A stretch of 64,000 nt of DNA from Nevskiaceae bacterium. Lineage in GTDB: Bacteria; Pseudomonadota; Gammaproteobacteria; Nevskiales; Nevskiaceae. The stretch is from the NCBI GenBank assembly GCA_008012115.1, contig SSEB01000003.1:62001-126000 (forward strand), given 5' to 3'. Shown here piece after piece: positions 35,927-46,159 of this stretch. Both the position numbers and the translations under genes were made by a program. Position 1 is the stretch's first letter. Every line of letters starts with the position of its first letter. Below the pieces are notes generated by a model. That model saw only the letters and a program-made list of their open reading frames with translations. It ran no database searches and was not told the DNA's origin.

Positions 35927-36628
35927 TCACGGCGCCAGATCGAACAGCAAAAGTTCGCTGCCGGTCGTGGCCCGCACTTCAAAATTCTCTTGTTTTTCAA
36001 TCATCGCGGCGTCGCCGGCCGTCAGACGCTGGCCCTCGAGCATGACTTCGCCGGTGGCGACATGCAGGTAATAGCGGCGTGATGCGTCCAGCACGCGCGA
36101 CAGGTTTTGGCCTTGCGCCGGCCAGGCGATCAGCAGGCGCGCATCCTGGTGAATGGTGAACGGCGCGACCTCGCCCTGGGGGGCGACCACTACGGTGAAG
36201 CCCTGGCGCAGGGCGGCTTCGTCGAGCTTCTGTTGCGCATACGCCGGCGCCACGCCGGTCACACTGGGCTGGATCCAGATCTGCAACAGGTGCAGCGGCT
36301 CGGTGTTGGACGGATTCTTCTCGCTGTGCTGCACGCCGCGCCCCGCGCTCATCATCTGCAGTTCGCCGTGGCGCAGCACGCCCTCACCGCCGGTGGAGTC
36401 GCGGTGCTGCACCGCGCCGGAGAGCACGTAGGTGATGATCTCCATATCGCGATGACCGTGCGTGCCGAACCCGGTGCCGGGGACGATACGGTCCTCGTTG
36501 ATCACGCGCAGGTCGGAGTAGCCCATGCGACGACGGTCGTAGAACTCGCCGAACGAGAACGAGTGATAGCTGTCGAGCCAGCCGTGTTCGACGTGGCCGC
36601 GGTCTTCGGAACGATACAGGTGGATCAT
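35927..36628 (-). CDS. Pirin family protein (YhhW-like)
   Basis: Bicupin of 233 residues. The N-terminal cupin contains FGTHGHRDMEIITYVLSG with metal-ligand histidines and GRGVQHSEKNPS; the C-terminal cupin is more degenerate. E. coli YhhW has quercetin 2,3-dioxygenase activity in vitro; the physiological substrate is unknown. ATG 36628 has GGAG 6 nt upstream, and ATG 36634 is a close alternative. Confidence 0.9.
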   Translation of the reverse strand: MIHLYRSEDRGHVEHGWLDSYHSFSFGEFYDRRRMGYSDLRVINEDRIVPGTGFGTHGHRDMEIITYVLSGAVQHRDSTGGEGVLRHGELQMMSAGRGVQHSEKNPSNTEPLHLLQIWIQPSVTGVAPAYAQQKLDEAALRQGFTVVVAPQGEVAPFTIHQDARLLIAWPAQGQNLSRVLDASRRYYLHVATGEVMLEGQRLTAGDAAMIEKQENFEVRATTGSELLLFDLAP

Positions 36629-36737
36629 GGGCATCTCCGCCAAGTAGTGGATGCCGGTCACTATGCGGGCGCCTGCCGCGGCTTAAAAGAACAATTTTCC
36701 GCACCGATTCATCGAATGGTTCGATGAGTCGGCCGCA

Positions 36738-37331
36738 TCATTTTCGCGTCTGCCTCGGCAGGCGCAGGGACTGCTGCTGGCGATCCTCCGGCTGCGCTTT
36801 CTGCATCCGCGCGATCAGGTCGCGGTCGTGCTCGTCGCGGTAGGGCTTGAAATCAAGATCGTCCGGCACTTTCTTGAGCCGCTCATCGCCGATGCGCTTG
36901 ACGTACTTCTGCATGAAGCGGTCGTAGTCGCGCCAGGACACGCGATCCGCGCGCACCGCCGCCTGTTCCGCGCGCGTGGCGATCTGGTGCGCGTGCAGGT
37001 AGTGCAGGCCGAGCTGGTCGATCAGGGTTTTCTCGACTTCCTCGTGCAGGATCAGATAGCGCGCCACCTCGATCTGCCGTCCCCGGTCGACAAAGGACTT
37101 GGGCAGGTGACGGTCGATGTAGACGGTCTTGCCATCCTGGCTGTAGCCGGCCAGGTACGGGATGTCGTAGCGGTAGTCGAGACGGATGCGGCGCAGGATG
37201 GCATCGAGCGCGCGCTCGGTCATCAGGCTGGAGGCGTACCAGTCCGGTGTCCGCAGCTTCTTGTGCGGCGCCGAGGGGTGGCAGGTGTCAAGGGGCACGA
37301 GGAACTCCGGCGGTAAACGATGCGGCAGCAT
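36738..37331 (-). CDS. Conserved hypothetical protein with HEEVEK motif
   Basis: 197 residues, no signal peptide. Conserved-looking stretches: YDIPYLAGYSQDGKTVYIDRHLPKS, LILHEEVEKTLIDQLGLHYLHAHQ, DRFMQKYVKRIGDERLKKVP. The HEEVE..H..H pattern recalls metal-binding helices, but no peptidase family can be claimed. Similar proteins appear in alpha- and betaproteobacteria. ATG 37331 is the likely start; the frame from 37430 overlaps the next gene's leader. Divergent from the CBS gene. Confidence 0.7.
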   Translation of the reverse strand: MLPHRLPPEFLVPLDTCHPSAPHKKLRTPDWYASSLMTERALDAILRRIRLDYRYDIPYLAGYSQDGKTVYIDRHLPKSFVDRGRQIEVARYLILHEEVEKTLIDQLGLHYLHAHQIATRAEQAAVRADRVSWRDYDRFMQKYVKRIGDERLKKVPDDLDFKPYRDEHDRDLIARMQKAQPEDRQQQSLRLPRQTRK

Positions 37332-37422
37332 AGCCCGGTGCCGCGGCCACTGGAACAGCGCCCGGTTCCGCGCTACGTTAAGCACCGGAAAGCCCGGTAC
37401 AGGGCACGAGGAGAGTCTGGCA

Positions 37423-37824
37423 ATGCGCACACTCGGGTCGGTCGTCGCCCGCGACTACATGGAAACGCAGGTCGTCACCTTCACTCCCGACATGGAAGTG
37501 ATGACGGCGATCAACGAGCTGGTGAAGCACGGCATCTCCGGCGCGCCGGTACTCGACGAGCAGGGTCAACTGGTCGGCGTGCTGTCGGAAAAGGACTGCC
37601 TCAAGGTGGCGCTCACCGCCGGTTACGAGGGCGTGCCCGCCGGCGTGGTGCGCGAGTACATGACGCCCAAGGTGTTGGCCGTGGAGCCGGAAACGCCGAT
37701 CCTCGAGATCGCCAGCCGCTTCCTCGACTCGCCGGTCAAGCGCTACCCCGTGGTCAAGAACGGCAAGCTGGTCGGCCAGATTTCCCGCGCCGACGTGCTG
37801 CGCGCGATCAACGAAATCTGCTGA
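37423..37824 (+). CDS. Two-CBS-domain protein
   Basis: 133 residues forming a Bateman pair: CBS1 (about 8-60: VVTFTPDMEVMTAINELVKHGISGAPV) and CBS2 (about 75-133: MTPKVLAVEPETPILEIASRF, RYPVVKNGKLVGQISRADVL). Such stand-alone pairs bind adenosine nucleotides and regulate partners in trans; the partner is unknown. ATG 37423 follows GAGGAGAG. Convergent with dctA, 6 bp apart. Confidence 0.9.
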   Translation: MRTLGSVVARDYMETQVVTFTPDMEVMTAINELVKHGISGAPVLDEQGQLVGVLSEKDCLKVALTAGYEGVPAGVVREYMTPKVLAVEPETPILEIASRFLDSPVKRYPVVKNGKLVGQISRADVLRAINEIC

Positions 37825-37830
37825 CGCGTT

Positions 37831-39084
<1,254 letters not shown>

Positions 39085-39121
39085 CGCCGCTCCCAAGCCC
39101 GCGCCAGCGGCGCGACAGAGG

Positions 39122-39595
39122 TCAGAACGCCACACCCATGCGCGCCAGCACGCCGGCAAACAACACGGCAAAGCCGCCAATCTCGCCAGCCATCAGCACC
39201 GCCATGAAGGCATGCAGGCTGCCACGCGGCAACGACAGGCCGCCGATGCGCTGCGGCTGCCGGAACTGGTTGTCGGTGTCGTTGAGCAGACCGTGCAGCA
39301 CATAGCCGCCGATGGCGGCGGCGAAGAACGCCAGCGGCACGGCGGCGGCCCAGACATTCACGGTGGGTGAAAACGCTGACAGCGCCGCGAACTGCGCCAG
39401 CAGCATTGCGGCGAAGGCATACATCAGCGAAGCGCGGTGCGCGATGTCGACATAGGCCGGGGCCTGCGCCTGCGGCGTGCGTGCGATGTGGGCGTATTTC
39501 CAGGCGCCGGTGAGCAGGCCGCTGCCGAAGAACACGCCGGCGGCGAGGATCGACAGGCGCACGGCGGGTTGGGCAAGGTCGGCGGCGTCGAGCAT
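39122..39595 (-). CDS. Small four-TM membrane protein
   Basis: 157 residues with four hydrophobic segments (about 12-32, 50-72, 80-102, 130-155). [36 protein letters not shown] lies between TM1 and TM2, and polar loops hold QFRQPQR. The layout recalls hydroxylaminobenzene-mutase-like or styrene-isomerase-like membrane proteins, but the resemblance is weak and function is not assigned. ATG 39595 opens [14 protein letters not shown]; the longer frame is unsupported. Repeat F lies 93 bp upstream. Confidence 0.7.
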   Translation of the reverse strand: MLDAADLAQPAVRLSILAAGVFFGSGLLTGAWKYAHIARTPQAQAPAYVDIAHRASLMYAFAAMLLAQFAALSAFSPTVNVWAAAVPLAFFAAAIGGYVLHGLLNDTDNQFRQPQRIGGLSLPRGSLHAFMAVLMAGEIGGFAVLFAGVLARMGVAF

Positions 39596-39922
39596 GGCGG
39601 TCCGGTCACGAGGGCTTGCCCGATGCTGGCAGCGCAGCGGGTCGCGGTCAATGCGCCCGCTGCCGCGCACGACGCGACCCCGAAGCCACCACCCGCTCGC
39701 CTTACCGCGCGTCATCGCGGCGTTATATATTATTTACTAATTTTAGTTTTGATTAATAATTAATAACTTTTCCTCTAGGCAATCTGCCCAGAGCGGGTGG
39801 CAGTGCAAGGGGCGCAGAACGCCTGAAATCGCGGTCACACCGGCGCAGACTGTTGCGCCGCGCCGGGTTCTGCAGAGCGAGAAGCCGGATGCCGGCATGA
39901 CCAAAGCCGTACCGCGCATTCG
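39596..39922. other. Intergenic region holding repeat F
   Basis: 327 bp between two minus-strand genes. It contains repeat F at 39689-39800. The 122 bp from 39801 to 39922 show no terminator, promoter motif or ORF that I can support. Confidence 0.6.
39689..39800. repeat. 112-bp symmetric AT-core element, copy F
   Basis: Left arm CCACCCGCT (39689-39697), core 39722-39767 ending AATTAATAAC, right arm AGCGGGTGG (39792-39800). Left spacer can form CCGCG/CGCGG; right spacer begins TTTTCCTCTAGGCAA. Confidence 0.9.
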
Positions 39923-40522
39923 CTAGGTCATGCGTTCGAAGCGCGGCAGCGCCGCCACGCGCGCCAGCCAGGCACGGACGGCGGGGTAGTCGCCGAGGTC
40001 GTAGCCGCCCTCGTACGCAACGTCGGTGTAGGCAAAGAGTGCGATGTCCGCGATGCTGTAGTCCGGCCCGGCGAGAAACGCCGAGGCCTGCAGCCGGCGC
40101 TCCATCACGCCCAGGGCGGCGTAGCCCTTCTTCATCGCCTCCGCGATCTTGTCGCGCCACTCGTCCTGCTTGTGCATGAAGTGCACCCAGAAGCGCACGG
40201 TGGCGATGTAGGGCTCATGGCTGTACTGCTCGAAGAACAGCCACTCGAGAATCTTGGCGCGCTGCCAGCGGTCGGCGGGAAACAGCGGCGAACCCTCCGC
40301 CAGGTAGCAGAGCATGGCGTTGGACTCGGCCAGGGTGCGGCCGTCGTCCAGCTCTAGCAGCGGCACCTTGCCGTTGGCGTTCTTCGCCAGGAATGCCGGT
40401 GTGCGCGACTGCCCGCGCTGGATGTCGATCTCGATCCACTCGAAGGGAATCCCGAGCTGTTTCATCAGCACCGCCGGCTTCCAGCAGTTGCCGGAACCGG
40501 ACATTCCGTAGAGCTTGAACAT
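39923..40522 (-). CDS. Glutathione S-transferase family protein
   Basis: 199 residues: thioredoxin-like N-terminal domain (LYGMSGSGNCWKP, GKVPLLELDDGRTLAESNAM, the cis-Pro and Glu-Ser glutathione-binding motif) and an all-helical C-terminal domain (FLAGPDYSIADIALFAYT). Substrate unknown. ATG 40522 is the family start; the ORF extends far upstream without support. Divergent from the MgtE-like gene. Confidence 0.92.
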   Translation of the reverse strand: MFKLYGMSGSGNCWKPAVLMKQLGIPFEWIEIDIQRGQSRTPAFLAKNANGKVPLLELDDGRTLAESNAMLCYLAEGSPLFPADRWQRAKILEWLFFEQYSHEPYIATVRFWVHFMHKQDEWRDKIAEAMKKGYAALGVMERRLQASAFLAGPDYSIADIALFAYTDVAYEGGYDLGDYPAVRAWLARVAALPRFERMT

Positions 40523-40595
40523 GCGCACCTCTCCTGGGCAGGGCAGCAAGTGTAGGCGTGATTTGTCAAAATCGGCAGGCTTGCCGGAGGCCGCG

Positions 40596-41768
40596 ATGCG
40601 CACCCAACAGTCCAACGATCTCGACGCCCTGCTACGCGAACTGCAATCGCGCGTGCCGGTGGACGCCGCCGAACTGCTGGCGCGCCAGTCGCCGGCGATG
40701 ATCGAGAGCGCGCTGCGGGCACTGCCCGAGGCCTTCGCCACCCGCGTCAACGCCCACCTGCTCGACAGCACGCTGACCGGTGTGCTGCCGCACGCCGAAC
40801 CGCGGTTGGTCGCCGACCTGATGGAGCCCGCGCGCGCGGTGTTCACGGCCGATGACCGCGTCACGCACGCCATCGAGTTCCTGCGCGGCGCCGGTTCGGT
40901 CAGCGACATCACCTATCTCTATATCGTCGATGCACAGCAGCGCCTGACCGGCCTGGTGGTGATGCGCGATCTGCTGCTGGCCCGGCCCGAACAGGCGCTG
41001 GGCGAGGTCATGCTGCGCGAACCGTTCCGCTTCAGCGCGGAAACGGATCTCGCCGAAGCGATCCACGGCGCCTTCCGCCGCCACTATCCGGTTTACCCGG
41101 TGTGCGATGCCGAGGGCCGGCTGCTCGGCATCGTGCGCGGCTGGAAGCTGTTCGAGCGCCAGGCCATCGAGATTTCCGCGCAGTCCGGCCGCATGGTCGG
41201 TGTCGACCAGGAGGAACGCGTCGATACCGGCTTCTGGACCGCCTTCCGCCTGCGTCACCCCTGGCTGCAGTTCAACCTGCTGACCGGCTTCCTGGTCGCC
41301 TTCGTGGTCGGCTCCTTCGAGGACACCATCGCCAGGATCGTCGTGCTCGCCGCCTTCCTGCCGGTGCTCGCCGGCCAGAGCGGCAACAACGGTGCGCAGG
41401 CGCTGGCGATCACCCTGCGCGGCTATACGCTGGGCGATCTCGACCAGTATCCGCTGCGCCGGCTGCTGCTCAAGGAAACCCTGCTCGGCCTGCTCAACGG
41501 CCTGCTCACCGGCGTCGTCGCGGGCCTGGCGATGTGGTGGTCGGCCGGCCACAACGGCAGTGCGCATGCGCCGCTGCTGGGCGCGGTGGTCGCCATCGCC
41601 ATGACCGGCTCCTGCATGCTCAGCGGCGTGTTCGGCGTCATCGTGCCGCTGGCGCTCAAACGCCTGGGCGCCGATCCCGCCACCGCCTCGCACATCTTCC
41701 TGACTACCGGCACCGAGATCGCCAGCATGGGCCTGATGCTGCTGCTGGCCACACTGCTGGTGCTGTGA
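40596..41768 (+). CDS. MgtE-like magnesium/divalent cation transporter
   Basis: 390 residues: a shortened N domain (about 1-60), a CBS pair (about 70-195) and five TM segments (about 220-390). PVLAGQSGNNGAQALAITLRG is the MgtE pore motif. In the last helix the usual TTxxD, where the aspartate binds Mg2+ in the pore, reads TTGTE (Glu374). This may change selectivity. Typical MgtE is about 450 residues, so the N domain is roughly halved. ATG 40596 has GGAGG 5 nt upstream. Confidence 0.85.
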   Translation: MRTQQSNDLDALLRELQSRVPVDAAELLARQSPAMIESALRALPEAFATRVNAHLLDSTLTGVLPHAEPRLVADLMEPARAVFTADDRVTHAIEFLRGAGSVSDITYLYIVDAQQRLTGLVVMRDLLLARPEQALGEVMLREPFRFSAETDLAEAIHGAFRRHYPVYPVCDAEGRLLGIVRGWKLFERQAIEISAQSGRMVGVDQEERVDTGFWTAFRLRHPWLQFNLLTGFLVAFVVGSFEDTIARIVVLAAFLPVLAGQSGNNGAQALAITLRGYTLGDLDQYPLRRLLLKETLLGLLNGLLTGVVAGLAMWWSAGHNGSAHAPLLGAVVAIAMTGSCMLSGVFGVIVPLALKRLGADPATASHIFLTTGTEIASMGLMLLLATLLVL

Positions 41769-41814
41769 GCGCCGGCGCCGCTCGCCGCAGGCGCCGGCCC
41801 ACTACAATGCGCGG

Positions 41815-42561
41815 GTGACGCTGTTCACCCTCGCCATCGCCGCAGCCGCCTTCCTGACCGCCACGCTCTCCGGCATCGCCGGCGTGGGTGGCGGCACTAT
41901 CCTGATCGGCATCTTCTACGCCATCGGCCTGGCGCCGGCGCAGGCAGTGCCGCTGCATGCCGCGGTGCAGTTGGTGTCCAATGCCTCGCGCACCGTTGCC
42001 TACTTCCGCCACGTGGAGTGGCGCGCCGCCGGCTGGTTCCTGCTCGGCGCGCTGCCCTCTCCGCTGCTGGTCGCACGCTATGTCGCCGCCGCCAATCCGC
42101 ACGTGATCGAGCTGGTGCTGGCCGGCCTGATCCTGGCGTCGATGCTGCCCTCGACCCGCGACAGTGCGCTGCTGCCGCTGCGCTGGGCCTATCTCACCGC
42201 CGGCGTGCTCACCGGCAGCGTCGGCATGTTCGTGGGCGCCTCGGGCCTGTTCATCGGCAAGCTGTTCCTGCGGCCGGAGTGGCGCAAGGAAACCATGATC
42301 GGCACGCTGGCGCTGTGCCAGTGCGTCGGCCATCTCACCAAGATCATCGGCTTCGCCAGCATCGGCTTCGACCCGCTGCATCAGCCGGAACTGCTGTGGC
42401 CGCTGCTGCTGGCGGTGATGCTCGGCACCTTCGCCGGCAAGCAGCTCAATGCACGCCTGAGCGAGGAGCGCTTCCGCGCGCTGGTCAACGGCCTGCTGAT
42501 CGTGATGTCACTCAAGCTGATCTGGGACAGCGTCGATGCGCTGTTCCTGCAAGGAACCTGA
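41815..42561 (+). CDS. TauE/SafE family membrane permease
   Basis: 248 residues from GTG 41815, about eight TM segments. GIAGVGGGTILIGIFYAIGL at the N-terminal half and GMFVGASGLFIGKLFLRPEW in the second half are the two repeated TauE/SafE signatures. The family exports or imports small organosulfur or organic anions; the substrate here is unknown. It ends 2 bp before the thioesterase start, so the two are likely co-translated. Confidence 0.88.
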   Translation: MTLFTLAIAAAAFLTATLSGIAGVGGGTILIGIFYAIGLAPAQAVPLHAAVQLVSNASRTVAYFRHVEWRAAGWFLLGALPSPLLVARYVAAANPHVIELVLAGLILASMLPSTRDSALLPLRWAYLTAGVLTGSVGMFVGASGLFIGKLFLRPEWRKETMIGTLALCQCVGHLTKIIGFASIGFDPLHQPELLWPLLLAVMLGTFAGKQLNARLSEERFRALVNGLLIVMSLKLIWDSVDALFLQGT

Positions 42562-42563
42562 TC

Positions 42564-42986
42564 ATGGAATTGAAACTGACCGGCGCGGAGATCGAAAGCC
42601 TGGTGCAGCGCGGCTTCGGCGCCGACGAGAAAATGTTTACGGTGGAAGAACTGCGCGCCGGCTTCGCCCGCATCCGCCTGCCGTTCCGCCCGCGCATGCT
42701 GCGGCCCGGCAACGTGCTGTCCGGCCCGGCGCTATTCACCGCCGCCGATATCGCGATGTATGCGTTGGTGCTGGGCCACGTCGGTCCCGTCCTGATGGCG
42801 GTGACCGCGGACTTCACCATCCACTTCCTCAACAAGGGCATGCCGGGCGACATCGTCGCCGAGGCGCGGCTGCTCAAGCTCGGCCGCCGCCTTGCGGTGA
42901 TCGATGTTGCGCTCTACTCGGCCGCGGCACCGGCCACGCTCGTGGCCCAGGCCAGCGGCAGCTACGCCCTGCCGCAGGGCGCCTGA
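42564..42986 (+). CDS. PaaI-type hotdog thioesterase
   Basis: 140 residues with a hotdog fold. GNVLSGPALFTAADIAMYALVL replaces the usual GGxxxxLADxA segment, and AVTADFTIHFLNKGMPGDIVAEARL is the conserved second half. Likely hydrolyses an acyl-CoA; substrate unknown. ATG 42564 follows the TauE stop by 2 bp. Convergent with the DM13-like lipoprotein gene. Confidence 0.85.
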   Translation: MELKLTGAEIESLVQRGFGADEKMFTVEELRAGFARIRLPFRPRMLRPGNVLSGPALFTAADIAMYALVLGHVGPVLMAVTADFTIHFLNKGMPGDIVAEARLLKLGRRLAVIDVALYSAAAPATLVAQASGSYALPQGA

Positions 42987-42988
42987 CG

Positions 42989-43513
42989 CTACATCAGCCC
43001 GAAGGCGGTGCGGGCGAACACGCGGTTCTGGCCGCGCACGACCAGCGCCAGGCTGTGATAGCTGCCGGGGTCGGTGCCCGCCGGCAGCGCGTAGTTCATG
43101 TTGCCGGTGGTGCCCTTGACCTCGCCGATGGTGACGGCGTCGGCGAGATCGCCGTCGTTGATCGCGGCGCGGCTGCTGACCACCACGTCCAGCGTCGGCG
43201 CCTCACCCTCGATCCAGAGATGCTCCAGCCGGACACCGTAGCCGTCCTGTGTGCGCAGCAGGATCGCCGTGCCGTGCACCGGCTGCGGGGTGGCGGCCTG
43301 CAGCGGCCCGGAGAAGAGTTTCTGCGTCGCGGTGTCCTTCTTCACCACCGGCTGCGGCTCGTTCACCTGCGGCGGCGGCTCCGGCACCGGTACCGCCTGT
43401 CCCACCGGCGCGGCGGCGGGCGGGGCCGCCGGTGCGGGCGCGTTGGAATGCCGGTTGCACGCCGCCAGCGCGGTCAGCGCCGAGGCGAGCAGGATCTTGG
43501 AGGCATGATTCAT
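42989..43513 (-). CDS. Lipoprotein with DM13-like domain
   Basis: 174 residues. Lipobox ALAAC (Cys about 19), Pro/Ala-rich tether to about 70, then a beta-sandwich-like domain (about 75-174) whose APTLDVVVSS, IGEVKGTTGNMNYALP and SYHSLALVVRGQNRVFARTAF segments look like the DM13 electron-transfer domain. The conserved cysteine of many DM13 domains is replaced (VVRGQN), so a redox role is doubtful. Located 13 bp downstream of an MFS gene. Confidence 0.65.
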   Translation of the reverse strand: MNHASKILLASALTALAACNRHSNAPAPAAPPAAAPVGQAVPVPEPPPQVNEPQPVVKKDTATQKLFSGPLQAATPQPVHGTAILLRTQDGYGVRLEHLWIEGEAPTLDVVVSSRAAINDGDLADAVTIGEVKGTTGNMNYALPAGTDPGSYHSLALVVRGQNRVFARTAFGLM

Positions 43514-43526
43514 GGCGAACTCCGCA

Positions 43527-44828
43527 TCAGTCGGCCAGCGTGCGGCCGCGCGTTTCGATCACCCAGGGCATGAACAGCAACCCCAGCAAGGGCAGGAAGC
43601 CGACCCAGAACAGCACATCGAGCACCGTGCCGGTGCCGCGTGCCGCGGCGGCGCCGACCAGGAAAGGACCCGCGGCGGCGAGCAGGCGCCCAATGTTGTA
43701 GCAGAAACCGGAGCCGGTGCCGCGCAGGCGCGTGGGGAACAGCTCCGGCAGGTAGTAGGTGAAGCTGCCGAACACGCCGAACACGGTGAGACCGACGGCG
43801 AAGTAGAGATACAGCCGCGTCATCGGCGCGAGGTCCAGCCCGAAGGTGGCGAGGATCGCCGCCGCCGACAGCGCGTAGTAGAGCGCGAACATGGTCTTGC
43901 GGCCGAGATGCTTGGCGGCGGGAATGGTCAGCAGCGTGCCGATCAGGCCGCCGAGGTTGAAACAGGCGGTGGCGACGAACTTCCAGTGTTCGACCAGCGC
44001 CAGCGTGCCGGACTTGTCGAGGTTCTGCGCTTTGGCTGCACTCTGCGCCAGGCCGGTGGCGACCACCGGGATGAAGGCATTGCAGCTCCACCACGCCAGC
44101 AGCGCCACCAGCGCCATTAGGAAGCCGCTGAGCGTGTAGCGCCGGAATTCCGGCCCGAACAGTTCGCGGATGCGCGGTGGCGGCGCCTGTTGCGCCGCCT
44201 TCTGCCAGCGCTCCGGCTCCTTCACGAACAGTCGCACCGCGAACGCCACCACAGCCGGCAGCAATCCGCAGAGAAACACGTAGCGCCAGGAAATTTCCGG
44301 CGCGTCCTTGAACCAGACGCCGACGATCTGCAGGTTGACGAAGGTAGCGAGGAACAGGCCGAAGGGCGCGGAGGTGTAGAGCAGCGCGCCGGCCTCGACG
44401 CGGCGCTGCTCCGGCATCACCTCGGTGACCATCGACGCGCCCGCCGCCCACTCACCGCCGATGCCCAGCGAGGCGATGAAGCGGAACGCCATCAGCACCC
44501 AGATATTGGGCGCCAGCGCGCAGGCGGCCGTGCCCAGTGCATAGAGCAGCATGGTCAGCAGCAGGGTGCGCGTGCGACCGATGCGGTCTGCCACCCAGCC
44601 GAAGATCACGCCGCCGATGGCCCAGCCGACCAGCAGCAGCGAAGTCAGCAGGCCGGTCCAGAACAGCGTCGCCTGCTTGGCCTCCGGCGAGCCGATCGTG
44701 AGCCCCAGCAGCGTCGGCACGCAGTTCGGCGCGACGTAGTTGAAGAGGATGCCGTCGAAGATGTCGAAGCCCCAGCCCAGCCAGGCGGCAAACAGGACGG
44801 TCCACTGATAGCGGCTGAGGCTGAGCAT
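43527..44828 (-). CDS. MFS transporter (aromatic acid/metabolite:H+ symporter-like)
   Basis: 433 residues, 12 TM segments. Loop 2-3 motif GWVADRIGRTRTLL and a second-half LGRKTMFA. FDIFDGILFNYVAP in TM1 carries the aspartate pair seen in the aromatic-acid:H+ symporter branch. Substrate unknown. Starts 7 bp after the upstream MHS-family gene, so the two belong to one transcript. Confidence 0.87.
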   Translation of the reverse strand: MLSLSRYQWTVLFAAWLGWGFDIFDGILFNYVAPNCVPTLLGLTIGSPEAKQATLFWTGLLTSLLLVGWAIGGVIFGWVADRIGRTRTLLLTMLLYALGTAACALAPNIWVLMAFRFIASLGIGGEWAAGASMVTEVMPEQRRVEAGALLYTSAPFGLFLATFVNLQIVGVWFKDAPEISWRYVFLCGLLPAVVAFAVRLFVKEPERWQKAAQQAPPPRIRELFGPEFRRYTLSGFLMALVALLAWWSCNAFIPVVATGLAQSAAKAQNLDKSGTLALVEHWKFVATACFNLGGLIGTLLTIPAAKHLGRKTMFALYYALSAAAILATFGLDLAPMTRLYLYFAVGLTVFGVFGSFTYYLPELFPTRLRGTGSGFCYNIGRLLAAAGPFLVGAAAARGTGTVLDVLFWVGFLPLLGLLFMPWVIETRGRTLAD

Positions 44829-44835
44829 GGCGCGG

Positions 44836-46137
44836 TCAGTCCGGCACGACGGCGAAGTCGTCGTCCTTGGTCTCGCGCGAGAACAGCAGCGCGATCAGCG
44901 TCAGCAGCGCGGCGGCGCTCAGGTAACCGCCGACCGAGGCCAGCCCGTATTTCGTGGCCAGCGCGGTGGCGATGTACGGCGCCAGCGAGGCGCCGAAGAT
45001 GCCGGCGAGATTGAAGGTCAGCGAGGCGCCGGTGTAACGCACGGGGGTCGGGAACAGTTCCGACAGCGCCGTGCCCAGCGGGCCATAGGTCAGGCCCATC
45101 AGGCTCAGGCCCAGCACCAGCGTCAGCACCACGCCGGCGGTGCCGCCTCCGAACAGCGGCGCCAGCACCAGGCCGAAGGCGGCGATGGCGACCGTCACGC
45201 CGATCAGCGTGCGGCGACGGCCATGACGATCCGCGTACACGGCCGAGAACGGGATGGTCAGCGCGAAGAACAGGATGGCGAACAGCTGGATCAGCAGGAA
45301 ATCCTGCCGCTTGTAGCCCAGGGCCGTGGTGCCCCAGGTGAGCGCGAACACCGTCATCAGGTAGAACAGCACGAAGGTGGCGAGCGCGATTACGGTGCCG
45401 AGCAGCAACGCGCGGCCATGGTGCCGGAACACCACTGCCATCGGCACGCCGACGCGCGCGTTGCGCTCCAGCGCCTGGCGGAACACCGGCGTCTCGGCAA
45501 TCTTCAGACGCACATACAGGCCGACCAGCACCAGCAGGCTGCTGGCGAGAAACGGAATGCGCCAGCCGAAGCTGAAGAACTGCGCGTCGCTGAGCACGTC
45601 CGACAGCAGCAGGAAAACCCCGCCCGAGCAGATGAAGCCCAGCGGCGCGCCGAGCTGCGGGAACATGCCATACCAGGCGCGCCGGCCCGGCGGCGCGTTC
45701 TCGGTGGCCAGCAGCACCGCGCCGCCCCACTCGCCGCCCAGGCCCAGGCCCTGGCCGAAGCGGCACGCCGCCAGCAGCAGCGGCGCCAGCATGCCGATCT
45801 GCGCGTAGGTCGGCAGCAGGCCGACGATCATCGTCGACAGGCCCATGGTCAGCAGCGCCGCCACCAGGGTCGCCTTGCGGCCGACGCGGTCGCCGAAATG
45901 CCCGAACAGCGCCGAGCCGATCGGCCGTGCGAAGAAGGCGATGGCGAAGGTCGCCAGCGACTGTAGCGTCGCCGACGCCGGATCGGACGACGGGAAGAAC
46001 AGCTTGGGGAACACCAGCACCGCGGCGGTGGCGTAGATGTAGAAATCGAAGAACTCGATGGTGGTGCCGATCAGGCTGGCGAACAGTACGCGGCCCGGCG
46101 AGTTGCCGGCAGGCGCGGTCGGAGAAGGGGCGCTCAT
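44836..46137 (-). CDS. MFS transporter of the metabolite:H+ symporter (MHS) family
   Basis: 433 residues, 12 TM segments. TM1 reads GTTIEFFDFYIYATAA, the MHS hallmark; GHFGDRVGRKATLV and QGLGLGGEWGGAVLL follow. Similar to YhjE/ShiA/ProP-like symporters of organic acids; substrate unknown. It lies between homoserine kinase (22 bp upstream) and a second MFS gene (7 bp downstream). Confidence 0.9.
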   Translation of the reverse strand: MSAPSPTAPAGNSPGRVLFASLIGTTIEFFDFYIYATAAVLVFPKLFFPSSDPASATLQSLATFAIAFFARPIGSALFGHFGDRVGRKATLVAALLTMGLSTMIVGLLPTYAQIGMLAPLLLAACRFGQGLGLGGEWGGAVLLATENAPPGRRAWYGMFPQLGAPLGFICSGGVFLLLSDVLSDAQFFSFGWRIPFLASSLLVLVGLYVRLKIAETPVFRQALERNARVGVPMAVVFRHHGRALLLGTVIALATFVLFYLMTVFALTWGTTALGYKRQDFLLIQLFAILFFALTIPFSAVYADRHGRRRTLIGVTVAIAAFGLVLAPLFGGGTAGVVLTLVLGLSLMGLTYGPLGTALSELFPTPVRYTGASLTFNLAGIFGASLAPYIATALATKYGLASVGGYLSAAALLTLIALLFSRETKDDDFAVVPD

Positions 46138-46159
46138 CGAGGCGGGAATCCTGTGGGTT

